Source: Thalassomonas actiniarum (lineage in GTDB: Bacteria; Pseudomonadota; Gammaproteobacteria; Enterobacterales; Alteromonadaceae). Taken from it: 64,000 nucleotides of DNA. The notes under the pieces were generated by a model that worked only from the letters and a program-made list of their open reading frames with translations, searched no databases and was not told the origin of the DNA. Made by a program: the position numbers and the translations under genes. The DNA lies in the NCBI RefSeq assembly GCF_000948975.2, contig NZ_CP059735.1:3038001-3102000 (forward strand). Reading direction: 5' to 3'. Below, piece by piece: positions 49,475 to 58,255 of the stretch (its first letter is position 1; every line of letters starts with the position of its first letter).

Positions 49475-51322
49475 TTAAGCAAATTTGGGCAACACATAGG
49501 TGGTTAACACCTCCTGCACTTGCCGGCTATGACAAGCAAGCTTGTCATTAAAATGGCTGTTGAGATCTGCTTTATAAGCCAATGGCGGACGCGGGCCGAT
49601 TTCAGGCACCCATAAGGCATGATTTGTGGTGGCAAAATCGAGCTTGGCGCTGCCCAGGATACAGACAGGTCCCTGGCTTAAGTTTTTCGCATCAAACAGC
49701 CAGAATTCCTTGCCGGTAAACTGGCCGTTGCTGGGCTCCTTCCTGACCACGGCGGTAAAAATATACCCGTCATCCTGGGCGGTGGAGTTTTTTCGCGCCA
49801 TAAATTGCGGGGTGCGCATCACACAGTCTTGTGGAAACTGGTAACTGTCGCTGATAGTCATAGCGCTGCAATCCATATGAATCAGCGCCGAGGGCTGAGC
49901 ACTTTGCGGTAAAGTTTCGTTTTGGTAATAACGGCCCGGATAATCTTCATAAGCCCTGGCTACCCGCTTAACCAGGTGTTCGGGGCGATAACCTACCGCG
50001 GCCCAGTAGATATGCTCAAAGGTTTCCGGGAACTGAAAATGGCCGCGGTAGGCGGGATCGTTCATATCCCAGCACAGGCTTTGGTCGCGGATCACGTCAA
50101 AGTCGCCTTTAATTTCTTCACTTGATACCGCATTCACCCGGATGCGTGCCCGCACCAGGCCGCCGACATCGACAGGGGCAGCCGGGTAACCGGCAATTTC
50201 CGAGTCCACCCGGCCGCCGAAATACAGGGACTCCCAGTCGAACTGAGGCTCGGATTTGTCCATGGCCCCCAGGTACTGACCATAAAGGGTGATAATGTCG
50301 CCGTCATCATTGTAGTTGCACATGATATCCGAGGTATCAAAGTCCAGCTCCAGGTAATCGGCGAACACCATGCTCTGGCCAAAATGCAGGTCGGCTTTGC
50401 GGATTATCCACACCGGGGTACGGTGTTTTTGTGGGGTGACCGTACGTATGCCCATGATGCGGGCATTTTCTACCCGGGCGGCGGTTTCAAAAATCAAAAC
50501 ATGGTTACGCGTAACGCTTAGTGAGTGGGAAGTTGCTGTAATATAGGCATTTTCCCCATTGCGGCCGATGACCTGCCAGCTGTCGAACGGGCCGGATAAA
50601 TCCCAGCGGATCAGGCGGATAAAGCCGTTTTTCAGCCCGGATTCCCCCATATTGCCGCCGTAGTTGATGGTAAAACATTCCTCGGAGTCGAGATCAAAAT
50701 AAGGATGTCCCGTGGTCCTTATCTGCGGGAAAAGCCACTTGTCCGGCGCCAGTAAATCGGCAAAAGGCGGCAGGCTGGAATGCCATTCCCATGTTTGCCC
50801 TATGGGAGTGACCAGCTCTAAGGTAGTCGCGTCGAATTCAAACGGCATGCCGCCTTCATAACTGAGGGCAAAGCGGTTATTGCCCATATAATTCGGGGCG
50901 GTATTGCAGTAATTCATAAAGCCGAGGTTCATGCTGAAATAGACGGTACCGCCGAGCAGGGCAAATTTGTCAAACGGGGCGGTCACATGCTCTTGCATGA
51001 TGGCGGACGGGGTATTGATCATCTTGCGGGTAAAAGCCGCTGTACCGCCAGAAAAGTCGACCCGGGTCAGGGCGCCCCTGCCGTTGGGGGTGAGCTGATT
51101 CTCTTCCAGCGAGATGCCTTCGGTCATAAAGACATGGCCAAAAATATCCTGTGGCAGTTGCCCGGATAATACCGTCAGCTCATCACTGGCCTGTGTTAAA
51201 CTGCCGTGCATAATACTGCCAGGAAAGCTTGAGGCGGCCAGTTGGGATTGTTCATGGCCAAAACTCACCATGGGCAGGGCGGAGAGCACACCCGCCGTTT
51301 TAATAAAACGTCTTCGATCCAT
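49475..51322 (-). CDS. Tat-exported carotenoid oxygenase (CCD/RPE65 family)
   Basis: A 615-residue protein of the iron-dependent carotenoid/stilbene cleavage oxygenase family. A twin-arginine signal (MDRRRFIKTAG) indicates folded export, and the family rarely has one. Iron-ligand histidines are visible in RTTGHPYFDLDSEE, ATSHSLSVTRNHV and near the C-terminus FATTNHALWVPEIG. The family cleaves double bonds of carotenoids, apocarotenoids or lignostilbenes. The substrate is unknown. AGGACTTCAAG precedes the ATG. The FAD oxidase follows 61 nt later on the same strand, so they are probably one operon. Confidence 0.85.
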   Translation of the reverse strand: MDRRRFIKTAGVLSALPMVSFGHEQSQLAASSFPGSIMHGSLTQASDELTVLSGQLPQDIFGHVFMTEGISLEENQLTPNGRGALTRVDFSGGTAAFTRKMINTPSAIMQEHVTAPFDKFALLGGTVYFSMNLGFMNYCNTAPNYMGNNRFALSYEGGMPFEFDATTLELVTPIGQTWEWHSSLPPFADLLAPDKWLFPQIRTTGHPYFDLDSEECFTINYGGNMGESGLKNGFIRLIRWDLSGPFDSWQVIGRNGENAYITATSHSLSVTRNHVLIFETAARVENARIMGIRTVTPQKHRTPVWIIRKADLHFGQSMVFADYLELDFDTSDIMCNYNDDGDIITLYGQYLGAMDKSEPQFDWESLYFGGRVDSEIAGYPAAPVDVGGLVRARIRVNAVSSEEIKGDFDVIRDQSLCWDMNDPAYRGHFQFPETFEHIYWAAVGYRPEHLVKRVARAYEDYPGRYYQNETLPQSAQPSALIHMDCSAMTISDSYQFPQDCVMRTPQFMARKNSTAQDDGYIFTAVVRKEPSNGQFTGKEFWLFDAKNLSQGPVCILGSAKLDFATTNHALWVPEIGPRPPLAYKADLNSHFNDKLACHSRQVQEVLTTYVLPKFA

Positions 51323-51789
51323 CTTGAAGTCCTATTTGGCTTTTTAAAATAAATGATTAAAACTATGCCACTCAGGAAGGTAAATGCGGATCAGCAAAAG
51401 ACCGGCGCACGTTATTCTTCCATGAGTAACGGTGACCAAAACAGGAATAAATCAGGGCACTCACCTTGCGGGCAAGCAAACAGAAACGGCTATCAAGCAA
51501 GCTTGATTGCAACATGCCAATGAATAAATCACCTTTACCGGTTCGACGACTTTCCTTAGCCGTGTATGTGCCCTTAGGGTAATTTGAGCTGTTAGCATGG
51601 CAAATATCAATTCCGTCCGATATCTATTCCATGTGGCTAAGTTACTGTAAAAAACTCGCAGATTCAAGGGTTAAAAAATAAACACTTGAGTTAATTTTAT
51701 GATATATCTATAAAAATGAGTGCCGGGCGGCACTCTACATCACTATTTTTAATTCTTTTTTTGTTATGCAGATAATTGAGGGAACAAAT
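51323..51789. other. Divergent intergenic region, 467 bp
   Basis: This lies between the carotenoid oxygenase (minus) and the exported protein at 51790 (plus), so it should carry both promoters. I see no gene and no regulator site I can name. Open frames on the minus strand around 51461-51667 lack support. Confidence 0.45.
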
Positions 51790-52830
51790 ATGCTGCGTCT
51801 ATTACTCGTTTTTTGTTTAAGTTTTTTACCCCTGTCAAGCTGGTCAACCAATCTGGATGATATCAGAGCTCATGAGCCCAGCTCGCGGGTCACCTGGGCC
51901 GAACAGTGGTTTTATAATGTTGCCGCACCGGGAATCGGCTATTTTAAGATTAGCTTTCAAACCTATATCGCCCCGGATTCCGTTGACGGCCAGGAAAAGG
52001 CCTATATGCACCTGGCCTTTACGCCACTTCAGGGAGCAACGGTAAAATATGATCTCTTTTACGATGAGGTTATCCTGGAGCATCCGACTAAGGCTGATGC
52101 CTTTTATTATGAGGTACCGGGCATTATTGTTGCCGATGAAGAGCAGATCAGCGTCACCCATGAGGACTTTGCCTTTTCCCTGGCCTGGGACGGCCCCCAT
52201 ACCCGTTACTGGGGGGGATTAAACCCGGGACAAACGCCTTTTGGCATTATTCCTGAGTTGCCCGGTGTCGGCGGGAAATGGTTCCTGTATACGGTGACAA
52301 CACCTGTGCAATACAGTTTTGACGACGGTGTACAAAGGTGGAGCGGCCCGGGTTATGCCCAGGTGGATAAGGGCTGGTACGATAAGGAGTCCAGCGCCGG
52401 TATGATGTATACCATGGGCTTGTCCGACGAGGTTGCTTTTATGTTTACCGGCGCGGTTTTTGGCGATAGCAGCGTTGAGATGTGGGCGGGCCGTTATGTA
52501 TCAGATAATTATGATCTGGTATTTTACCCTGCGTTTAAAGGCCTTTCGGTAAAACGGGAAATAGATGCCTGCGCCGGAGAGTTACATGTTGAGCTGAATA
52601 AAATTGGTAAAAAACTCGTGCTTGATGCCAGGGCGGCGCCGGAGAGTTTTTATCTGCTGAATTTCCCTTCGGTGATTATTTTTGGCGGCGAGCAAAACTA
52701 TATGAAATCAATGAAGGCGGAAGTGGACTTTAACCTTTATCACTTGGGCGAATTAAAAGAGACCATACATTTGCCGCAGGCGCTGCTGGAATTTAGCGGC
52801 CCCTTTGCCTGTAGCCAGTTGCCGGACTAA
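51790..52830 (+). CDS. Exported beta-rich protein, possibly AttH/CrtC-like
   Basis: A 346-residue protein with a signal peptide (MLRLLLVFCLSFLPLSSWS). The mature part alternates strands and aromatic residues (WAEQWFYNVAAPGIGYFKIS, WDGPHTRYWGGLNPG, RWSGPGYAQVDKGW, MYTMGLSDEVAFMFTGAVFG). This is in the style of the AttH/CrtC/tocopherol-cyclase double-lipocalin superfamily, whose members hydrate or bind isoprenoids. That assignment is tentative. ATG 51790 follows TTGAGGGAAC and fits the signal peptide; ATG 51766 is less likely. Its divergence from a carotenoid oxygenase gives the isoprenoid idea some context. Confidence 0.6.
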   Translation: MLRLLLVFCLSFLPLSSWSTNLDDIRAHEPSSRVTWAEQWFYNVAAPGIGYFKISFQTYIAPDSVDGQEKAYMHLAFTPLQGATVKYDLFYDEVILEHPTKADAFYYEVPGIIVADEEQISVTHEDFAFSLAWDGPHTRYWGGLNPGQTPFGIIPELPGVGGKWFLYTVTTPVQYSFDDGVQRWSGPGYAQVDKGWYDKESSAGMMYTMGLSDEVAFMFTGAVFGDSSVEMWAGRYVSDNYDLVFYPAFKGLSVKREIDACAGELHVELNKIGKKLVLDARAAPESFYLLNFPSVIIFGGEQNYMKSMKAEVDFNLYHLGELKETIHLPQALLEFSGPFACSQLPD

Positions 52831-52849
52831 TTTTTTCCGTCAAAGGCCT

Positions 52850-52878
52850 GGCTGCGTGCTTAGAGCGGGCACGCAGCC
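52850..52878 (+). terminator. Hairpin after the exported beta-rich protein gene
   Basis: A perfect 10-bp GC-rich stem (GGCTGCGTGC 52850-52859 with GCACGCAGCC 52869-52878) about 20 bp past the stop. No T run follows, so it may be a transcript 3'-end hairpin rather than a factor-free terminator. Confidence 0.45.
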
Positions 52879-52976
52879 CTGTAGCCTTATCAGCTAATCA
52901 CTTGTTTTCACGGCATGTTCTGACTTAGTATAAGTGTTAATTCGTTTATAACTTGCGCTAAGTTAAGGAAAATTAC

Positions 52977-53843
52977 ATGCGGCCTTTGCTCTTGCTGTTC
53001 TGCCTGATTATTTCAATTTTTACCGCTGTTGAAGCAAATGCCAAAGCCCAGGGAAAATATCCCGCCAGTATCGTTGAACTGACCATACCTTCACATGGCA
53101 AGCGCATGTCCGGTTTGGCTTATTTGGCCGAAGGGGCGGGACCGCATCCCACGATCTTGCTGCTGCACGGTTATCCCGGCAATGAGAAAAACCTGGATGT
53201 GGCCCAGGCGATGCGCAGTGAAGGCTGGAATGTGATCTTTTTCCATTACCGCGGTGCCTGGGGCAGCGAGGGAGAATTTTCCTTTCGTGGTGCCGAGCAG
53301 GACGTTCAGCAGGTTTTGGCTTATTTAAGGCATGAGGAAAATGCCGCCAGCTTGCGCATTAAGGCGGATAAAATTTCCCTGGTCGGCCACAGTATGGGCG
53401 GGCATATGGCGATTGCCGGACTTTTGGATAACCCGGCGGTAAAATGCTCGCTCTCTTATGACGGCGCTAATCTCGGGGCCGACGGCCTGGGCTTTTTTAA
53501 AGAAAAACAAAGTGCAGCGCTGTGGCGCAGTTACAGCGATAGCTTGTTTATGCTCTCTGGCTGGTCGGGGGCCAAGGCCGAGGCGGAAATCAGGCAATAT
53601 GGCCCTGAGCTGGATTTGGTTAAACGTATCGGTACAATTAACGGACGCCCGGTGATGCTCATTGCTGCCAATACCGAGGTGATCCCCATGGCTCAGCATA
53701 TCAAGCCGTTATTGGCGGCATTAACAGGGACTCAAAATAGCCGGGTGTTCTATCAATTGATTGAAGACGATCACAGCTTCTCATCCTCCCGCGATCAATT
53801 GATAGCGGCCAGTGCGAGCTTTTTAAATGGCCAGTGCCGCTAA
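52977..53843 (+). CDS. Exported alpha/beta hydrolase
   Basis: A 288-residue serine hydrolase with a signal peptide (about 1-22). HGYPG (64-68) is the oxyanion segment, GHSMGG carries the nucleophile Ser139, and EDDHSFSS near the end supplies the catalytic histidine. The fold resembles the dienelactone hydrolase/prolyl-oligopeptidase group. Substrate unknown. AAGGAAAATTAC precedes ATG 52977. A second alpha/beta hydrolase gene starts 37 bp downstream, so both may be on one transcript. Confidence 0.8.
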   Translation: MRPLLLLFCLIISIFTAVEANAKAQGKYPASIVELTIPSHGKRMSGLAYLAEGAGPHPTILLLHGYPGNEKNLDVAQAMRSEGWNVIFFHYRGAWGSEGEFSFRGAEQDVQQVLAYLRHEENAASLRIKADKISLVGHSMGGHMAIAGLLDNPAVKCSLSYDGANLGADGLGFFKEKQSAALWRSYSDSLFMLSGWSGAKAEAEIRQYGPELDLVKRIGTINGRPVMLIAANTEVIPMAQHIKPLLAALTGTQNSRVFYQLIEDDHSFSSSRDQLIAASASFLNGQCR

Positions 53844-53880
53844 GGCCTGATAACAAGTATAGGGATGCAAAGGTATTTTG

Positions 53881-54801
53881 ATGACACTTAACCAATGGCA
53901 GCAAGAGGGTAAATATTTTCAATACCGGGGGCATAATATCTTCTACCGGGATGAGGGCGAAGGTGAGGTATTGGTATTAATCCACGGCTTTCCCACTGCT
54001 TGTTGGGACTGGCATAAACTCTGGCCCGAGTTAACTAAACGTTACCGGGTGGTGTGCCTGGACATGATAGGTTTTGGCTTTTCCGATAAACCCCGGGATT
54101 ATGACTACAGTATTTTTGACCAGGCGGATCTGCACCAGGCTATATGGGCTTATTTGGGCATTAGTCGTTTCCATCTGCTGGCACACGATTATGGCGATAC
54201 CGTGGCCCAGGAATTACTGGCGAGATTTCAGGATTGGCAGGTCAGCAAAACACCCGATGAAAACGGTTATGTTATTAACAGCCTTTGTTTGCTTAACGGC
54301 GGTTTATTTCCTGAAACCCACCGGCCGTTATTGTTGCAAAAACTGCTGCTCAGCCCGATAGGAAAAGTGATCAGTTATTTGTCAAATGAGCGGTCGTTAC
54401 GTAAAAAACTTAACGCGATTTTAGCCCCGGATAAACAGATGTCGGATGATGAATGGCAGGATTTTTGGACATTAATGAAACATAACCGGGGTTTGGCTAT
54501 CAGTCATAAACTTATCCGTTATATGTCTGAGCGCAAAATAAATCGCGAGCGCTGGGTTGGGGCGTTAGTGAATAGCAGGGTGCCAATTCGGCTGATAAAC
54601 GGCAGTTTAGATCCGATATCCGGCGCCCATATGGTAACGCGTTACTGTGAGCTGGTGCCCGAAGCTGCCTGCGATGTTGTGGTGCTTGGGCAAGTAGGAC
54701 ATTATCCCCAGGTAGAAGACCCTGAGGCGGTATTAACGGCTTATCTGGCTTTTCGTTCTGCTCTGTTTGGCAGAGAAAATCTCATGAAAGCCAAGATGTG
54801 A
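53881..54801 (+). CDS. MEST-like alpha/beta hydrolase (epoxide hydrolase type)
   Basis: A 306-residue alpha/beta hydrolase with an aspartate nucleophile, D103 in LLAHDYGDTVAQELLAR, rather than serine. HGFPTACWDW gives the oxyanion hole, and GQVGHYPQVEDP the catalytic histidine. The segments IGFGFSDKPRDYDYSIFDQA and NGGLFPETHRPLLLQKLL are, as I recall it, those of the animal mesoderm-specific transcript (MEST/PEG1) proteins. The reaction is probably epoxide or haloalkane hydrolysis, but the biochemical role of MEST is unsettled. ATG 53881 is preferred over TTG 53878. Confidence 0.85.
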   Translation: MTLNQWQQEGKYFQYRGHNIFYRDEGEGEVLVLIHGFPTACWDWHKLWPELTKRYRVVCLDMIGFGFSDKPRDYDYSIFDQADLHQAIWAYLGISRFHLLAHDYGDTVAQELLARFQDWQVSKTPDENGYVINSLCLLNGGLFPETHRPLLLQKLLLSPIGKVISYLSNERSLRKKLNAILAPDKQMSDDEWQDFWTLMKHNRGLAISHKLIRYMSERKINRERWVGALVNSRVPIRLINGSLDPISGAHMVTRYCELVPEAACDVVVLGQVGHYPQVEDPEAVLTAYLAFRSALFGRENLMKAKM

Positions 54802-55097
54802 GTTTGGCTGAGGCTCACAACCTGTGTATTAATTATGGTGTTAATTTGATATTTGCCGGTAAGGCGTTACTTTCCAGTATTAACAAAGATACTATTGCCG
54901 GTAAACAAGAGTTTGATAAACATACACGGGATAAACAATAAAGTCCGGGGTAAGGGGGTTAGCCATGGTTTAAGCAAAATCTGCTTTATTGTATGAAAAA
55001 GTGGCCATGATTTGGGAACAGCCCGGGCCGGGTATTCAGGCAATTATCTGAAAAGCAGAAGGCGAAGGTTTTTCAGTTTTGTTGTAAATTCACGTTA

Positions 55098-55997
55098 TCA
55101 ACCCAGATCAGCCTGGTCACGGGCGATAACCACTTCGCCTGCCATAAAGCCGAGTCCCTGCTTTAAACTGGCGGCAGTATAACCCTGCCAGGTGCCTTTG
55201 ATGATGCGGTTGCCGCCGACAAGTTTAAGCAAGGCGGTGCCGCAGATAGGAATTTCTCCCTGACTCCAGTAACTCAAAGCGATATAACCTTCAGACGATA
55301 CCACGCCTTCCATGGGATAATGATCCGCCCAATCCTTACCTTCACCGACAATACGCAGCCGCTCCGGCGTGGTCCAGATTTTCACCGGATGAACTTCAAA
55401 CGGGGTTTGGCTGCCGTCTTCGGCAATTTGTGTCCATTTTGAATACCAGTTGCCCTGTAAGAAAGCAGCGGTATGCTGGTTATGAAAATGGCCGTGGAAC
55501 AGGCTTTGTGCCAGTCTTGACTGGTTATAGCGGTCAACGGCTGTTAAATAGTCCTCAAAGGCCAGTTTGAGCAGTTTGGGGTTGACCGGTGTGCCTTTAT
55601 ATTTTTTCACCAGGCGATGGTAGAGCTCGGTCAGACTGGCTTCGTCATCGCCGCAAAAGATACTTAAGTCTTGCATCGGTGAGAGCAGCTCGTCTTTTAC
55701 CATGTAATAGACGATAGGAATGATGGTCTGGTTTTTACCCATGCCCAGGACATAGGCGCTTTCAAAGTAGATCCACGGCCTGTTTTTCGACTCAGGGGTA
55801 AACAGGGCGAAAATTAAATCCGCTTTTTGCAGCTCTTTTTCAATTTTTTCTCGCCACTTGCCCGGGCCTATGCCGCCGTCGGGATCGGGGTCATCCGAAT
55901 ACCAGGCCTCAATATTGGCGCCTAAATCTTCCAGCAGGTGTTTCCATGCATCGGCTAATATTTGCTCGCTGCTGGCGTGGCTGATAAATATTTTCAT
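55098..55997 (-). CDS. TIR-domain protein with beta-rich C-terminal domain
   Basis: A 299-residue soluble protein. Residues 1-130 are a TIR-like domain: FISHASSEQ, then EAWYSDD, LIFALFTPESKNRPWIYFESAYVLG. Glu79 sits where bacterial TIR NAD-hydrolases have their catalytic glutamate. The second half (about 165-299) is strand-rich with LQGNWYSKWTQI and RIIKGTWQGYTA, a lipocalin-like look, and I do not recognise it. Bacterial TIR proteins often kill the cell by depleting NAD in phage defence, with a ligand-sensing domain attached. It is a solitary gene with no cyclase, Thoeris or CBASS partner nearby. Confidence 0.7.
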   Translation of the reverse strand: MKIFISHASSEQILADAWKHLLEDLGANIEAWYSDDPDPDGGIGPGKWREKIEKELQKADLIFALFTPESKNRPWIYFESAYVLGMGKNQTIIPIVYYMVKDELLSPMQDLSIFCGDDEASLTELYHRLVKKYKGTPVNPKLLKLAFEDYLTAVDRYNQSRLAQSLFHGHFHNQHTAAFLQGNWYSKWTQIAEDGSQTPFEVHPVKIWTTPERLRIVGEGKDWADHYPMEGVVSSEGYIALSYWSQGEIPICGTALLKLVGGNRIIKGTWQGYTAASLKQGLGFMAGEVVIARDQADLG

Positions 55998-56191
55998 AAT
56001 GCCTCCCGAATGTGAACTGACGGCCTTGCGGGGTTTATCGCAAAGGGCCGTTATTTATCCGGCTTGTCCGAAAGCATAGATTGATAAAGGCAAGTTAACC
56101 ACTGATCCTGCTGGTGCAGATAAAAGAGAAAGATCACATCCCTGTGAAGGTGTGTCCCTGCGCTCTGCATCCGGTCAAGGTGGCTGACTGG

Positions 56192-57544
56192 CTATTGGAC
56201 TTTGATAAAAGTGCCCACCGAGGTCATGCCTTCAAATATCGGGGTAAACACCGAGGTGGTACCGCTCCAGATAGAGCCGCTGTGTATGCCCCAGGCGGTG
56301 TTGCCCCAGGACCAGCCGCCGCCGCTGTCGCCGCCGATCCCCGAATGGTTTGTGGCGGTGACCATGCTGCCCACCAGGGTCCCGTTCTGGTTGACGGTCA
56401 CCCCGATATTAAGCACGGTATGGTTGCAGGTGCGGATATTGGAAGAACGGCCATAACGGCACACGGAAGAGCCGGGCATAGACCAGGTCCAGCGCCAGTT
56501 GTTGACTTCGCGGATTTGCCCCGAGCTGGCATAAAATTCTGCCGGTTCAATATGGGTGGTGGTGTGGTACTCGGTATCGCCCAAAGGGCCTAAGTGCTGG
56601 TTGCGCCAGGTCATGGAATATAAAGGCACTCCCGGTTCTTCAAACTGGTTCAAGCCGCTGCAGTGGGCCGCGGTGATAATGCCGTCGCCCGAGCCGCCGG
56701 AAACCGCCCAGCCGCTGGTACATTCGCGAAAACCGTCGTCGCGCAGCCAGTTGCCGCCGCGGCTGTGTTCAAAGTTGATCATGGGGGCATCACCGCTGAC
56801 GACCTTAAGGTTGAGATCCTGCTCGGAGAAGGACAGGGCCCGGGCATCCATAATGAGGCCATCTTCTTGCTGTGCCTTGCTTTGTTGCAGTTGCAGCTGT
56901 TTGTGTACCTGGGCAATGATGGCCTTTTTATCGGGTTTTGCCTTTTGTTTGGATGTCTGTACCGTGCTGTCAATCATCTGGGTTTTCTGGTTGAAAGCAG
57001 TGATGGCATTTTTATAGCCCAAATCCAGTAAAGAGCGCGACAGAATATTTACCCGTTTGAGTTGCTCTGCCAGGGACAATTTGTCATTCTCTTGAACCCT
57101 GATCTTATCGCTGAGGCGATTTTTTCTTAACAGGGCGCGGACTTCTTTCGGCATCTTGCCTTTAAAGCGCATATGCCCCTGGGTCTTAGGTACTGGTTCG
57201 ACCCAAAGCCCTGAAATTTTATCGGGAAATTGTTCGTTGATTGTTTGTGCTAGTTCCGAGAATTTCGTTTGAAAGGCTATGGCTTTTTCTACATCGGCGA
57301 CTAGCAAACCGGACTGCTCGGCCAGGATCTGGACATCTTCATAAACCGTCTGCTCCTGGGTTTGATATACCTGCTCGTGCGAATGGTCGTCCGCATGGCC
57401 GTATGAATGCTCTTCACCGGCTGTTACCGATAACGGGGTTGCCAACAACAGGGCAAGGCTTAAGGGTATTAATTTACCGCCGGGGGAGTGACGGTGCTGT
57501 TTTTTTATTGTTTTTAAAGTTAAGAGGTTGAAATCTTTCATCAT
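56192..57544 (-). CDS. Secreted trypsin-like serine protease (S1 type)
   Basis: A 450-residue exported protease. A signal peptide (about 24-42, LIPLSLALLLATPLSVTAG) precedes a His-rich stretch and a long helical prodomain (about 60-255). The catalytic domain has His294 in IITAAHCSG, Asp323 in GPLGDTEYH and Ser407 in GIGGDSGGGWSWG. Cysteine pairs CTSGW/AAHC and CRYG/RTCNH suggest the streptogrisin/alpha-lytic-type subgroup. The substrate is unknown. The next codon (57541) is also ATG, so the start is uncertain by one residue. The gene is single, with more than 180 bp free on each side. Confidence 0.88.
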   Translation of the reverse strand: MMKDFNLLTLKTIKKQHRHSPGGKLIPLSLALLLATPLSVTAGEEHSYGHADDHSHEQVYQTQEQTVYEDVQILAEQSGLLVADVEKAIAFQTKFSELAQTINEQFPDKISGLWVEPVPKTQGHMRFKGKMPKEVRALLRKNRLSDKIRVQENDKLSLAEQLKRVNILSRSLLDLGYKNAITAFNQKTQMIDSTVQTSKQKAKPDKKAIIAQVHKQLQLQQSKAQQEDGLIMDARALSFSEQDLNLKVVSGDAPMINFEHSRGGNWLRDDGFRECTSGWAVSGGSGDGIITAAHCSGLNQFEEPGVPLYSMTWRNQHLGPLGDTEYHTTTHIEPAEFYASSGQIREVNNWRWTWSMPGSSVCRYGRSSNIRTCNHTVLNIGVTVNQNGTLVGSMVTATNHSGIGGDSGGGWSWGNTAWGIHSGSIWSGTTSVFTPIFEGMTSVGTFIKVQ

Positions 57545-58089
57545 GCTATCTTTCCGCTAATTGATTGAAATGCAGTCCATAAGGCCTTGTTTTAACCCCA
57601 TCGACCATAAGTCTTCAGCCCAAATCCATTGAATACGGCACCCTGTAAACTTTTTTTGCTTTCAGACTTCATTTAGCTAGTGCAGCGGCGGGGAAGATTA
57701 TCCCACCGGCTTGATTGGAAAGCAGTGCCGGGGCTGAGACGTAAAGTGGCTAGAGCTGTTATTAGTGATTATTTGGCAACATTGAGAGCAGTTGGCCTAA
57801 AAGCTTCTGCTGGTCGATAGCAAAGCATGTCTGGCTAAGGGGGGCCGGTCGTTCTGATGTTATCCGGCCAGGTTTTGCCCCGTTTCCCGCGGGTATGAAA
57901 GATGGCAACTTTGTGTTTGAGCGTGAGCGTCAGGCCCATGCTGATTCGCGGCTGTCAGCCATGCATCCTTTCCCGAATATTATTATCAATGAAGCAAGCT
58001 GGCCTTAAGTTAAGACAGTTGTATATCGATAAGTCAGCACTAATGCCCCGCAATAACGGGGGATTTTTTGTCTGCAGATAGCCAAGTTG
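57545..58089. other. Intergenic region left of the MITE
   Basis: About 545 bp between the trypsin-like protease gene and the inserted element. A frame open for about 80 codons on the plus strand (57764-58008) has no start in front of a recognisable domain and is not called. No promoter or hairpin stood out. Confidence 0.4.
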
Positions 58090-58255
58090 CTAGGGCCTGT
58101 TTATCTTTGGCTGTGAATTATCTTTTTGGCTGTTTTTACACCTGTCCGCGTTAGAAAAATGTCATGTAGAATAACTACACGTCCATTTTTCTGCCTTGAT
58201 ATGTGCAAAAACCGTTCAAAAAACTTAATCCCCTCCAAAGATAAACAGACCCTAG
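58090..58255 (+). mobile_element. 158-bp MITE with 17-bp inverted repeats and CTAG target duplication
   Basis: Terminal inverted repeats GGCCTGTTTATCTTTGG (58094-58110) and CCAAAGATAAACAGACC (58235-58251) match at 16 of 17 positions. CTAG flanks both ends (58090-58093 and 58252-58255), as expected for a 4-bp target duplication. Inside, AGAAAAATG (58153-58161) pairs with CATTTTTCT (58184-58192), enclosing a further TGTAG/CTACA stem. There is no coding frame of note. It must be moved by a transposase made elsewhere, possibly of the IS5 type given the CTAG target; that family link is inference. The right CTAG holds the stop codon of the neighbouring gene. Confidence 0.75.

Noticed and set aside
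57764-58008. Plus-strand frame open for about 80 codons left of the MITE
   Set aside because: No early start codon, no ribosome site and no family pattern; the only ATG (57895) gives 37 residues.
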